A stretch of DNA of 32,678 nucleotides from Stenotrophomonas nitritireducens. Lineage in GTDB: Bacteria > Pseudomonadota > Gammaproteobacteria > Xanthomonadales > Xanthomonadaceae. Made by a program: the position numbers and the translations under genes. The notes beneath the pieces were generated by a model that searched no databases, was not told the origin of the DNA, and was given only the letters and a program-made list of their open reading frames with translations. The DNA is taken from contig NZ_LDJG01000009.1 in the NCBI RefSeq assembly GCF_001431425.1, forward strand, positions 1-32,678, in the 5' to 3' direction. Shown in pieces: positions 1 to 9,289 of this stretch (within the stretch, counting starts at the first letter, position 1; each line of letters begins with the position of its first letter).

Positions 1-1125
1 CCGCCGGCTGCTCACTATGATACCCTCAACCGCATCCTGGTCCAGCACTGGCCCGCGCAGGTCATCTGGGTGCTGATGATCGACGACGCGCAGAACCTCA
101 CGCTCGAAAGCCTGGAGCTTCTGCGCCTGCTCACCAACCTGGAAACCGGCCAGGAAAAACTGTTGCAGATCGTCCTGGCCGTCTAGCCGGAACTGCGCGA
201 CAACCTGGAGCAGCCCGGCATCCGCCAGTTGACCAGCCGCATCTGCAAGCACGTACAGCTCGACGTGCTGGCCGCCGATGAAGTGCAGCGCTACGTGCAC
301 TATCGCCTCGAGGCGGCCGGCAACCCCAGCCCCGGCATCCGCCTGCGCGCCGACGCTGCACAGGCACTGCACCGCGCCAGCGGCGGCAACCCGCGCCGCA
401 TCCACCAGATCATGGACCGTTGCCTGTACGGCCTGTATGCGCAGCCCGCCGACCAGCGCGTGATCGACGCCGCACTGGTGCACACCGCCGCCGCCGAAGC
501 GGGCGCGCGGCCGCTGCGCCGGCGCCGCCGGATCCTGTGGAAGAAGGCACCGCTGGCGCTTGCCGCCTCCATCGCCGGCGGCCTCGTCCTCTTCGCGCTG
601 GTGGCGGCGCTGGCCGTGCGCAGCGACGCCTCCTACGCCGACGACCACGCCCTCCCGGTGCCGGCCGCCCCTGCCGCAGCGGCCGGCCAGACGCCTGGAC
701 AACGCTGGGATGCCTGCCTGCAGGGCCTTGGCACCACGGCGCCACAGGTGCAGGCCGTCAGCGAAACATGGCTGGCACGGCTGCCCTCGCGCGAAGGCCT
801 GTGCCTGCGCCGCCTGCCCGAGGGCTGGCAGGCAGGCTGGCAGGCACGGCTTCGCGTCGAGGATTTCCTCGCCGCCGCCGATGGGCAGGCCGAGGTGCTT
901 GTCGTGCAGGCGCTGCTGCGCGACGCCGGCCTGTACGACGGCGCGCTGGACGGCCGCTATGGCCCGCGCATGCGTGCGGCGATCGGGCGGTTCCAGCAAC
1001 ACAACGGCCTGCCGCCCAGCGGCGCGCCGGACCCCGCCACGCTGCTCCTGTTCGACACCCTGCTGGCGGCACGCGCCGCCGCCTCGCCCCCCTCCCCGGA
1101 AACGCAACACCATGGCAACGGTTGA
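1..1125 (+). pseudogene. GspA/ExeA-like AAA ATPase with peptidoglycan-binding tail, interrupted by in-frame TAG; 5' end outside window
   Basis: One reading frame runs from the window edge to the TGA at 1123-1125, broken only by TAG at 184-186. The part before the stop holds a Walker B-like VLMIDDAQNL (about 76-105) and the LLTNLETGQEKLLQIVL segment typical of GspA/ExeA/MshM ATPases; that family normally continues with G-Q-P-E-L, and here the codon at the Gln place is TAG. After the stop come the rest of the ATPase lid, a membrane segment (about 548-625) and a peptidoglycan-binding type 1 domain (about 886-1060). GspA-type proteins use ATP and wall binding to help place secretin or pilus machinery. 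A restart at TTG 229 would give a 298-residue protein with no nucleotide site. The tail overlaps the next gene by 14 bases. Family placement is secure; loss of function is inferred, since amber readthrough or a sequencing error would restore the protein. Confidence 0.8.
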
Positions 1126-2818
1126 TCCCATTCCCGCCCGCTCCGCGCCCCAGTCCGCCCTGCAGAAGGACGGCACGCGCCTTGGCGAACGCCTGCTCGA
1201 ACGCGGCCTGATCGACGCCACCCAGCTGCAGTACGCCCTGCAGAAGAACGAAGTCGAGAAGCAGCGCCTGGGCCGCGTCCTGATCCGCCATGGCCTGGCC
1301 AACGAGTCGGACATCGTGCGCGTGCTGGCCGAGATGAACGGCATCGAGTACGTGCAGGTGGACACCCTGCCGCATGCCGAGCCGCAAGTGCTGGCGATGT
1401 TCAACCGCGAACTGTGCCAGCTGCGCCAGTTCCTGCCGCTGCGGCGCGACGGCGACGCGTTGGAGGTCCTGCTCGGCGACGCCGACACCCAGGCGGTGGC
1501 GCAGCTGGTGCTGCAGCGCTGCGGCCTGCGCTGCCGCTTCCTGCAGGGCGAATACGGCAAGGTCGCGCGGCTGATCCGCCACACCTATTACTTCGCGCAG
1601 AATCCGGTGGAGAGCCTGCTCGAGCGCGAGATCAAGCGGCTGTCCGGCGACAACGACCATGCCTACAGCCCCGAGAAGCTGCTCGACTACCTGCTGCACT
1701 ATGCCGTGCGCGAACGCACCACCGACATCCACCTGTCGCCCTCGGACGACAGCCTGCACGTGCTGTTCCGCGTCGATGGCGTGCTGCGGCCGATGTTCGC
1801 CATGCCCACCACGCTCAACCGCCTGCTCGGCTACATCAAGCTGGCCGCGGAAATGGACATCTCCGAGCAGCGCCGCCCGCAGGACGGCAGCTTCCGCGCC
1901 ACGGTGCTGGATTCGGCGGTGACCGTGCGCGTATCCACCATCATCACCGACGCCGGCGAGCGCACGGTCATGCGCCTGCTGCCCGAGCACAGCGACCTGG
2001 CCGGACTGGAGGAGCTGGGCTTCTTCGCCGAGGACGTGGCCGTGCTCGAGCGCCTGTTCGCCCGTCCCGCCGGGCTGGTGCTGATCACCGGCCCCACCGG
2101 TTCGGGCAAGAGCTCTTCGCTGCACGCCGCACTGCGCATGCAGTCGCTGATCGAGCGCAACGTGCTCACCGTGGAAGACCCCATCGAGTACCGCGTGCCC
2201 GGCGCCGGCCAGACCGAGGTCAATCGTCGCGCCGGCTACGAGTTCGGCTCGGCCCTGCGCCACTTCCTGCGCCACGACCCCGACGTGATCCTGCTCGGCG
2301 AAATGCGCGACGCCGAGACCGCGCAGGCCGCGCTGGAGGCGGCGGCCACCGGCCACCTCGTGCTCTCGACCCTGCACGTGACCACCGTGTTCGGCGTGGT
2401 GCCGCGCCTGCGCCCACTGGGTCTGGAAGCGCAGGTCATCGCCGACAACCTGCTGGCCGTGGTCAACCAGCGCCTGGTGCGGCAGAACTGCCCGTTCTGC
2501 GTCCATGAAGTTCCGTTCAGCGAGCGCGAACTGGAATGGCTGGACCTGCCCGCCGGCAGCTGCGGCAAGCGTGGTGCCGGCTGCGAGCGCTGCCGTGGCA
2601 GCGGCTTCCGCGGGCGCCTGCCGGTATACGACATCATGGTCGTGGACGAGGCATTGGCCAATGGCATCGCCGACGACGTCAGCCGCGAGACGCTGCGCAG
2701 CCTGGCCATGAACGCCGGCTTCCGCGGCATCGAGGACGTAGCCAAGGCGCGCGTCGTCGCCGGCCAGACCACCAGTGAAGAAGTGATGCGCGTGGCCGGC
2801 GTGGGGCCAGCGCCATGA
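1112..2818 (+). CDS. GspE/PilB-type pilus or type II secretion assembly ATPase
   Basis: A 568-residue cytoplasmic hexameric ATPase of the GspE/PilB/MshE family, which powers pilin polymerisation. An N-terminal MshEN-like domain (about 20-160, beginning LGERLLERGLIDATQL) precedes the ATPase core. Walker A is GPTGSGKS (about 327-334), followed by the VEDPIEY Asp-box region; the Walker B region is VILLGEMRDAET (about 392-403) with GHLVLSTLH as the His box. Four cysteines, C460, C463, C491 and C494, form the zinc-binding C-terminal region seen in assembly ATPases and absent from PilT retraction ATPases. The ATG at 1112 is chosen because it opens just before the preceding gene's stop and gives the usual family length; the longer open frame upstream lies on top of that gene. 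The stop overlaps the next start (ATGA). Confidence 0.93.
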   Translation: MATVDPIPARSAPQSALQKDGTRLGERLLERGLIDATQLQYALQKNEVEKQRLGRVLIRHGLANESDIVRVLAEMNGIEYVQVDTLPHAEPQVLAMFNRELCQLRQFLPLRRDGDALEVLLGDADTQAVAQLVLQRCGLRCRFLQGEYGKVARLIRHTYYFAQNPVESLLEREIKRLSGDNDHAYSPEKLLDYLLHYAVRERTTDIHLSPSDDSLHVLFRVDGVLRPMFAMPTTLNRLLGYIKLAAEMDISEQRRPQDGSFRATVLDSAVTVRVSTIITDAGERTVMRLLPEHSDLAGLEELGFFAEDVAVLERLFARPAGLVLITGPTGSGKSSSLHAALRMQSLIERNVLTVEDPIEYRVPGAGQTEVNRRAGYEFGSALRHFLRHDPDVILLGEMRDAETAQAALEAAATGHLVLSTLHVTTVFGVVPRLRPLGLEAQVIADNLLAVVNQRLVRQNCPFCVHEVPFSERELEWLDLPAGSCGKRGAGCERCRGSGFRGRLPVYDIMVVDEALANGIADDVSRETLRSLAMNAGFRGIEDVAKARVVAGQTTSEEVMRVAGVGPAP

Positions 2819-4071
2819 ACGTCTATTACTACCGCCTACTGCTCTCCAGCGGCCGCGTGCGCAGCGGCGTCACTCAGCTGTCGGTCGAGCACGACTCGTC
2901 GGCACGGATGTGGCTGGAAAAGAACTTCGATGCCGTGGTGCTGACCCTGTACCGGTTCCCAGGCTGGCTGGCCGAGGCGCAGCGCTCGGTCTTCCAGCTG
3001 GTGAAGCCCAGCATCCGACCGGTCGAACTGGCCGGCATGCTGCGCGACCTCGGCGTGATGACGTCCAGCGGCATTCCGATCATGGAAGCCCTGCGCGCGG
3101 TAGCCAATGAAGTTGGGGGCGGACGCCCCTCCAACCCGGCCAAGCTGGCGCGGCGGCTGCTCGACGAACTCGATGCCGGCGCCACCTTCAGCGAGGCATT
3201 CTCGCGCTACCCGGATGCCTTCCCGGAAACGGTACGCAACCTGGTGATGATCGGCGACGAAACCGGCACCATGGACAAGATGCTGATGGAGGCCGCCGAC
3301 CACATCGAGCGCATCGCCAAGATGACCGCCGACACGCGCCAGGCGCTGATCTATCCGGCCTTCGTGTTCGCGGCGATCTTCGCCGCCGGCGGCTTCTGGA
3401 TCTACTACGTCATCCCCAACCTGGCCGACCTGTTCAAGCAGATGAACGCCAAGCTGCCGCCGCTGACCATCGCGGTGATGAAGGGGTCGGAATGGCTGAT
3501 CGGGCACATCGGCTTCATCATCGGCGCGATGCTTGTGTCGGCCTTCGTGCTGTGGGTGGCCTGGCGCTACAGCCGCGGCTTCCGCCGTGCCGCGCATTAC
3601 ACCCTGCACAAGCTGCCCATCGCCCGGACCATCATGTACTCCTCGGGCCTGGCCTTCTTCACCGAGTACATGTCGCTGCTGATCCGCGCCGGCGTGGACA
3701 TGGTCAGCAGCCTGCAGGTGATGGAGCGGGCCATGCGCGACGAGTACTACCGCGACCGCATCATCGCCATCCGCCAGGTGCTCGAGCGCGGCGACCGCGT
3801 GTCGGCGGCGATGCGCCAGGTCGGCGGCTTCCCTTCGATGATGGTGCGCATGATCGGCGTGGGCGAGGAAACCGGCACGCTCGATTCGCAGTTCGCGCGC
3901 CTGTCGGCCGAGTACAGCCTGCGCCTGCAGCGGCTGATCACCAACCTGTCCGAAGTCATCAAGCCGGTGGTCGTGCTGCTGGCCGGCGGCATGTTCGTGT
4001 TCCTGATCGTCGCCCTGCTGCTGCCCGTCTACGACCTGGTCAAGCAGGCCATCGCTTCCCCGCAGTTCTGA
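2815..4071 (+). CDS. GspF/PilC-type inner-membrane platform protein
   Basis: A 418-residue polytopic inner-membrane protein that forms the platform linking the assembly ATPase to pilin subunits. Two repeated T2SSF domains are visible: about 75-200 (starting VELAGMLRDLGVMTSSGIPI) and about 275-400 (starting FTEYMSLLIRAGVDMVSSLQ), each with the family's G-E-E/D-T-G signature (IGDETGTMDKM and IGVGEETGTLDSQF). Hydrophobic segments lie near residues 180-205, 225-245 and 380-405, matching the three membrane spans of the family. It starts at ATG 2815, overlapping the ATPase stop by four bases, which suggests translational coupling. Length is normal for GspF/PilC. Whether it serves a pilus or a secretion pseudopilus cannot be told from this gene alone. 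Confidence 0.93.
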   Translation: MNVYYYRLLLSSGRVRSGVTQLSVEHDSSARMWLEKNFDAVVLTLYRFPGWLAEAQRSVFQLVKPSIRPVELAGMLRDLGVMTSSGIPIMEALRAVANEVGGGRPSNPAKLARRLLDELDAGATFSEAFSRYPDAFPETVRNLVMIGDETGTMDKMLMEAADHIERIAKMTADTRQALIYPAFVFAAIFAAGGFWIYYVIPNLADLFKQMNAKLPPLTIAVMKGSEWLIGHIGFIIGAMLVSAFVLWVAWRYSRGFRRAAHYTLHKLPIARTIMYSSGLAFFTEYMSLLIRAGVDMVSSLQVMERAMRDEYYRDRIIAIRQVLERGDRVSAAMRQVGGFPSMMVRMIGVGEETGTLDSQFARLSAEYSLRLQRLITNLSEVIKPVVVLLAGGMFVFLIVALLLPVYDLVKQAIASPQF

Positions 4072-4081
4072 GGATCCCGCA

Positions 4082-4792
4082 ATGCACCGTCCTACCCGTC
4101 CCCTGCCGTCGGCAGCCGGCTTCACCCTGATGGAGATGTCGGTGGTGCTGGTGATCATCGCGCTGATCATCGGCGCGGTCAGCGTCGGCCGCGACGTCTA
4201 CCGCAGCGCCGAGGCCGAACGCATCGGCAGCGAGTTCGTGCAGGGCTGGATGGTCGCCTACGACCGCTACGTGCAGCAGAGCGGCGTGGTGCCCGGCGAC
4301 GACCCGGCCAATCCCAGCGGGCGGATCTACAACCAGCTGGGACGCGAACTCTGCCGCGACGAACTGCGCAACGACATGCTCCGACGCGGCGTGAGCCTGC
4401 CCCAGGGTCGTGCGGAAGGCGCAGAGACCCGCTATGTCTACCGCGACAGCCAGGGCAACCCGCAGGAACTGGAAGTGTGCTTCGTCAACCTCGGCAACTG
4501 GGCCGAACCGGACGTCGCCAGCGGCTACCGCACGCGCGTGCGCAACGTCATGGTCCTCAAGGGGCTCACGCCCGAGCTGGCCAACCAACTCGATGCGCGG
4601 ATCGACGGCCGCGTCGATGCGCGCTTCGGACGCATGCGCGAGATCAACCGGCACAGCGAGGTCGATCCCATCAGCACCACCAATCCCCCCGCCAATCCCT
4701 GGAGCCGCGACAACCGCCAGGACTACAACGGCGGCTACACGCCCGACGCCCAGGTCGCGGTGATGACCGGCTACGTCCGCATGAACCAGTGA
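4082..4792 (+). CDS. Prepilin-like protein, candidate major subunit
   Basis: A 236-residue protein with a type III prepilin signal: a short basic leader ending AAG, cleavage between G13 and F14, Glu at mature position 5 (E18) and a hydrophobic helix (SVVLVIIALIIGAVSV). It should be cut and N-methylated by a prepilin peptidase, which is not in the window, and assembled into the fibre. The ectodomain has two cysteines (in GRELCRDEL and LEVCFVNLG) that could form a disulfide, and a segment, LKGLTPELANQLDARIDGR, of a kind seen in pseudopilin-like proteins. It is the shortest prepilin of the operon and does not share the ectodomain plan of the other three, so it is the best candidate for the repeating subunit; that role is inferred. 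The ATG at 4082 is preceded by GAGGAT. The gene lies 10 bases after the GspF-like gene. Confidence 0.85.
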   Translation: MHRPTRPLPSAAGFTLMEMSVVLVIIALIIGAVSVGRDVYRSAEAERIGSEFVQGWMVAYDRYVQQSGVVPGDDPANPSGRIYNQLGRELCRDELRNDMLRRGVSLPQGRAEGAETRYVYRDSQGNPQELEVCFVNLGNWAEPDVASGYRTRVRNVMVLKGLTPELANQLDARIDGRVDARFGRMREINRHSEVDPISTTNPPANPWSRDNRQDYNGGYTPDAQVAVMTGYVRMNQ

Positions 4793-4832
4793 CGCCCTCC
4801 GCATGCACTCCCGGCACTCCAGGACGACCATC

Positions 4833-7800
4833 ATGAACCTGTCCTTCCCCGTGGATTCCGCACTCCACCCTCGCAACCGGCGTTCCGTCCAGGCCGGCTT
4901 CGGCCTGTTGCAGGTCATGCTGGTCCTTCTGCTCGTCGGCGCCGCGCTGGCCGCCGGCGCCGTGCTGCTGCAAGCCAAGCGCGCGCCGCAGCAGGCCATC
5001 ACCCAGGAACAGACGCTGCGCTGGGCCGACGAGGCCATCGCCGCCTTTGCTTCCACCCATGCGCGCCTGCCCTGCCCCGCACAGACACTGGACGGCGAGG
5101 AAGCACTGGATAGCACGGGGAACTGCATCCCCGGCAACGCCAAGGGCTGGCTGCCAACACGCACCTTGCTTGGTGCCTCGGGCAACGGCATGCCTGTCGG
5201 CCCGGTGGCCTACATGGTCTATCGCGGCGACGCCGCCGCGCACCTGGACCTTACCGCGCCGGGCAATGCCTACCAGCCGCCACTGATTGACGGCACGAAC
5301 CGCGAAATCATAAGCCTCGACAAGGATCGCAAGGAAACCGGCCGCCGCCCTTTCAGCGCCATCAATGGCCTGGACCTGTGCCGCTCGCTGGAGCTGGCGC
5401 AGGTTGCCGGAACCAACCACGCGGACACCACGCGCGCCGGTGTCCACGGCGTTCCCTGGAACGTCGCCTACGGCATTGCCGCCGCCGGCCCGTTGGCCGG
5501 CCAATCGCGCCTGGACGACGACAACACCGGCACCGTGGCGCAGATGGAGTCGCCTTGGCGCGAATGGGACAGCGGATACGACGACCGTGTGCGCGTGCGC
5601 AGCTTCGATGCGGCCGCGCAGATGCTCGGCTGCCGCCTGCTGGCCGAACTGTCCAGCGCCACCGCGATCGCCGGTGCCAGCACCGCCCCGTTCAGCGTAG
5701 CCCAGCTGTCGGCCACCCCCGGCGGCAACGAACCCTACAACGTCTCGCTGGCCGGCATGGACGTGCTGGCCGCCGCCGTCACCCTGCACGATGCGCTGGC
5801 GCTGCTGCAGCAGAACAACATCGACGCCACCGAATCGGCGGTGCAGAGCGCTGCCAAGGCGCAGATTTCGCTGATCTTCAAGCTGGTGACCACCGCCGTC
5901 AGCCTGTCCGACCAGATCACCACCCTGGTCACCTCCACCGTCAGCCTCACCCGCTCCATCGCCACCTGCATCGCCTCGCTCGGCACCATGTGCTGGGAAG
6001 TACCGCTGAAGACCGCCGCCGTGGTCACCTCGATCGTCGGTCTCGGCACCAAGGGCGTCACCCTGGCCGCCAAGGCCGCCTCGCTGCCGTTCGTCGCGCT
6101 GGCGCTGGATGCCACGGTCAAGGCGCGCGACCTTGCCAGGAAGGGCCAGAGCGGCAAGATTCCGCAGAATCTGGACGAGGCCCGCGCAGAGCTGGAATGC
6201 ACGCTCTATGCGAGAAATTGCGACGAAAGCACGTCAAAAGAGGTTGTCTACAAGCGCGACGACAACGGCAACCCCATCCAGAAAAAGGATCCCGCCGGCA
6301 ATCTTCTGTATGACGAACACGGCAATCCGGTCTTCGAGGTGGAATCGGAAACCGTGGTCCCGCGCATCGGCCTGGACAAGCAGACCGAAAACGCGAAGAA
6401 GGAATGGGATCTGCTGCAATACCAGGTGGACATGCTGGAGCGATACCGGCTGGCGCCGTGGGGCGTGGCTGCGCAGGAAGCCAAGGACAGCAACAATCAA
6501 CCGGTGCTGGACATCAACGGCCTGCCCACCTACAAGCTGGTCGAAATCCCGAGTCTGGGCGAGGACGGCCAATACCGCTCGCAGGTCCAACAGCGCATCC
6601 ACCCGCAGCGCACCTGCGGCATCGGCGTCAACAGCACCGATTGGCAGGCCTGCAACCCGCAGCGCTACCGCAAACAGGTGGATGAGTGGGTGTGCAAGCC
6701 GGCCGGCGGCAACGGCGGCCTGTATGACGCCAACTGCAACCATGTCGGCACCCGCATCGAGAAGGACAGCGATGGCAACGACGTGACGGTCAACGCCGGC
6801 ACCCACGACCGCGTGCTGGAATCGCACTATGAATTCAATTGGGACGTGGCCACCAACGAGGCCATCGCCCTGCGCAAGAAGGCCGAGGAATGGGTCGACC
6901 TGAACAAGCGCGAGCAGGAGCTGAAAAAGGAGATCAAGCAGTTCGAGGACAACATCGACACCTGGTTCAAGGGCGGCGACTCCATCCTCGCCAAGATGCT
7001 CAAGCAGATGGATGACGCCCAGCATTGCGGCGGCCGTGGCCGTGGCAATCCCGCCGACCCGAACGCCAATCTGCCCTCCGGCGACATGCAGCGACAGCAG
7101 TGCATCAACGCCCGCAGCGCCGTGCGCTATATCGAAACCTGTGAAAAGCCGGTCACGGTCGCCAAGTGCGAATTCATCGGCAACGGCAAGGGCCGCTATT
7201 CGGACAGCAGCTGCAAAATCAGCAGCGGCACGCCCAAGAACTATGGCTGGCAGGAAACCAATACCGGCGTCTATGAGCGCGACAAGAACGAACTGGCTAC
7301 CTGCAAGCCCAACATGGAAGGCCGGCTGGCCAAGCTGCAGGCCGAACATGACGGTCTGGCCGCCAGCCGCGACGCGGCCAAATCCGCCTACAACTCTCTA
7401 CCCAAGCCCTGGCTGGCCTATCCCGGCCCTACCTCAGCGAGCCTGCTGCCGTATTCGGCTGACAGCGGCTACAACTGGTTCGAGTGGGCCATTGAAATCA
7501 CCAAGGACGCCAACGACGTACCCACCAAGTACGACTGGGTGCGCTCCAGCTTCATCGAGCGCTATCTCGTTGACGAAGACTGCTCGTATTGGGAGAACCA
7601 GAAAATCTGGGTAGCGGAGGACACCTCCACCAGCCCGGTAACCCCCGGCTACTGGCGGGACAACTGGGTGAAGATATCCAAGACTTGCAAGGTCGAGAAG
7701 ACACGCAGCCTGCCGTGGTACGCGCCGGAGAACTACAAGGATCTCGGCGCCACCGCGCCGCTGCTGGTTACCGAAAGGGGAACCAGAACTTTCCTCGACA

Positions 7801-8198
7801 ACCGTGATTTGGAAATCAACGAAATCATGTCCGAAAAGGTCTGCGAGTACTTCACTGGCCGCAGGTGGAGAAGCAGTGGCTGGTGGTGGCCGGGTGACAA
7901 CACCTTGAACGGGTGGGACAAAGATACCCAGAAATTCGGCGTCTACTGCCAGCGCTACCCCTACAGCCGCGCCTTCGAGGACTGGCGGCGCGCCAAGCTG
8001 GGCGCGGAAAACGCCCGCAAGAACTACCAGGACACCAAGGCCCAGTTCGAGAAGTTGAAAGAGGAGCTGGAAAACATGAACGACGACGGCGGCTCCGGCG
8101 GCGGCCCCACCACGCAGATGAGCTTCGGCGCCGAAGCCACGCTGGAACACGCCGACAGCCGCGGCTCCACCGGCCCACAGGCCCCGGTACTGCCATGA
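4833..8198 (+). CDS. Giant prepilin-like protein (about 1121 aa) with Gln at mature position 5
   Basis: The N-terminus carries a prepilin signal (QAG then FGLLQVMLVLLLVG): cleavage is expected between G22 and F23. Mature position 5 is Gln (Q27), not the Glu that nearly all pilins carry. The first 300 residues share a plan with the next two genes: RLPCP (78-82), KGWLP (about 104), NGLDLC (178-183), VAY (211) and YDDRV (249). Then come a long hydrophobic, Thr/Val/Ser-rich stretch (about 342-437), a cysteine-rich region with charged coiled-coil-like segments (about 677-712 and 827-856), a Trp/Tyr-rich part, and a coiled coil (about 1054-1082) before a Gly-rich tail. In type II secretion the tip pseudopilin GspK is large and lacks Glu5, so a tip or adhesin role is plausible but inferred. 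ATG 4833 has AGGA eight bases upstream; ATG 4803 is an in-frame alternative. The end overlaps the next start (ATGA). Confidence 0.85.
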   Translation: MNLSFPVDSALHPRNRRSVQAGFGLLQVMLVLLLVGAALAAGAVLLQAKRAPQQAITQEQTLRWADEAIAAFASTHARLPCPAQTLDGEEALDSTGNCIPGNAKGWLPTRTLLGASGNGMPVGPVAYMVYRGDAAAHLDLTAPGNAYQPPLIDGTNREIISLDKDRKETGRRPFSAINGLDLCRSLELAQVAGTNHADTTRAGVHGVPWNVAYGIAAAGPLAGQSRLDDDNTGTVAQMESPWREWDSGYDDRVRVRSFDAAAQMLGCRLLAELSSATAIAGASTAPFSVAQLSATPGGNEPYNVSLAGMDVLAAAVTLHDALALLQQNNIDATESAVQSAAKAQISLIFKLVTTAVSLSDQITTLVTSTVSLTRSIATCIASLGTMCWEVPLKTAAVVTSIVGLGTKGVTLAAKAASLPFVALALDATVKARDLARKGQSGKIPQNLDEARAELECTLYARNCDESTSKEVVYKRDDNGNPIQKKDPAGNLLYDEHGNPVFEVESETVVPRIGLDKQTENAKKEWDLLQYQVDMLERYRLAPWGVAAQEAKDSNNQPVLDINGLPTYKLVEIPSLGEDGQYRSQVQQRIHPQRTCGIGVNSTDWQACNPQRYRKQVDEWVCKPAGGNGGLYDANCNHVGTRIEKDSDGNDVTVNAGTHDRVLESHYEFNWDVATNEAIALRKKAEEWVDLNKREQELKKEIKQFEDNIDTWFKGGDSILAKMLKQMDDAQHCGGRGRGNPADPNANLPSGDMQRQQCINARSAVRYIETCEKPVTVAKCEFIGNGKGRYSDSSCKISSGTPKNYGWQETNTGVYERDKNELATCKPNMEGRLAKLQAEHDGLAASRDAAKSAYNSLPKPWLAYPGPTSASLLPYSADSGYNWFEWAIEITKDANDVPTKYDWVRSSFIERYLVDEDCSYWENQKIWVAEDTSTSPVTPGYWRDNWVKISKTCKVEKTRSLPWYAPENYKDLGATAPLLVTERGTRTFLDNRDLEINEIMSEKVCEYFTGRRWRSSGWWWPGDNTLNGWDKDTQKFGVYCQRYPYSRAFEDWRRAKLGAENARKNYQDTKAQFEKLKEELENMNDDGGSGGGPTTQMSFGAEATLEHADSRGSTGPQAPVLP

Positions 8199-9289
8199 CC
8201 GCACGTCACCTTCGCCAACACGGGTTCTCGCTGGTGGAACTGGCGGTGGCGCTGGCCATCGCCGCCCTGCTCACCGTGTTGTTGTTCAACCTGCTGCCGC
8301 TCGGCAACCAGATACTGGATGCCGAGCGGCAGCAACAGGAACTGGCCCAGGCCGAACAGGCCCTGCTCGGCTACATGCGCAGCCACGGCCACCTGCCCGC
8401 TGCCGATGCCGACGGCAATGGCAGCGCCGATGGTGCCGCCAGCGGCTGGTTGCCGGTAGCCGACCTCGGCCTGCCCTCGCGCATGCGGCTGTATTACCAG
8501 ACCCAGCCCAACCTGACCACCGCGCTGCCCGATGACCTGTTCGACCCGGTGTTGCCGCCCGCCGACCAGCCAGCCCCCAGCAGCAACGGGCTGGACCTGT
8601 GCATGCGCCTGCTGTTGAACCAGCGCGGCAACATCACCATGGCCGGGCTCGATCTGCCGCTGGCCTACTACCTGGGCCACAGCGGCGTGAGCGGGCATGG
8701 CCGCCTTGACGCCGCCGCGCAATGGAAGCCGACGGCACAAACCCTGCCGGGCACCGCCGATGCCGCAGGCGCCCTTGCCGTCATAGCCGCAGGCCCGGGT
8801 GAACTGGCCGCGCGGCTGTCCTGCCCGGATCGGCTGGCACGCGCGCAAGGCAGCGCGCAAAGCGCCTATGCCGCCTATAGCGCATTGCGCATGACCGAGT
8901 TCAACCTCGAATTCCGCAGCTTCGACATCCACATCGCCGAAACCATCCGCGACCAGGCCAAGGTGGCCCGCGACCTTGCCATCTATGCCCTGGCCGAATC
9001 CATCACCAACGAGGCCATCGCCCTCACTCTGATCGCCTCGGGCTGGCCTCCGGATGGCTCGAGCATCGGTGCTGGCGTCAAGCAGCTGGCCAAATCGATA
9101 AAAGGCATCTATGACGCCAGCAAGAGCCTGGTCGAGGCGCAGGAAACCTACGACGACGCCCTCTCCGGGGTGCAGGACGCCGGGCACCGGCGCGACCTGG
9201 TCAGCACCTTCCGCGACCGCATCAAGGCCCTGCATGAAGACGCCCGCGATACCACCATTGGCCTTGACCGCGCCGGACTGAACCCATGA
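8195..9289 (+). CDS. Prepilin-like protein, minor-subunit candidate
   Basis: A 364-residue protein with a short prepilin leader (MTARHLRQHG, cleavage between G10 and F11), Glu at mature position 5 (E15) and a hydrophobic helix. The ectodomain repeats the plan of its neighbours: HLPAA with no Cys where the others have LPCP (about 67-71), SGWLP (about 83-87), NGLDLC (131-136), LPLAYYLGHSG and a later LSC, followed by a long helical stretch with a hydrophobic part (EAIALTLIASGW). It therefore looks like a paralogue of the genes on both sides, probably a minor subunit of the fibre. Function beyond assembly into the fibre is unknown. ATG 8195 overlaps the preceding stop by four bases; the longer open frame upstream runs through the giant gene and is not needed. 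Confidence 0.85.
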   Translation: MTARHLRQHGFSLVELAVALAIAALLTVLLFNLLPLGNQILDAERQQQELAQAEQALLGYMRSHGHLPAADADGNGSADGAASGWLPVADLGLPSRMRLYYQTQPNLTTALPDDLFDPVLPPADQPAPSSNGLDLCMRLLLNQRGNITMAGLDLPLAYYLGHSGVSGHGRLDAAAQWKPTAQTLPGTADAAGALAVIAAGPGELAARLSCPDRLARAQGSAQSAYAAYSALRMTEFNLEFRSFDIHIAETIRDQAKVARDLAIYALAESITNEAIALTLIASGWPPDGSSIGAGVKQLAKSIKGIYDASKSLVEAQETYDDALSGVQDAGHRRDLVSTFRDRIKALHEDARDTTIGLDRAGLNP

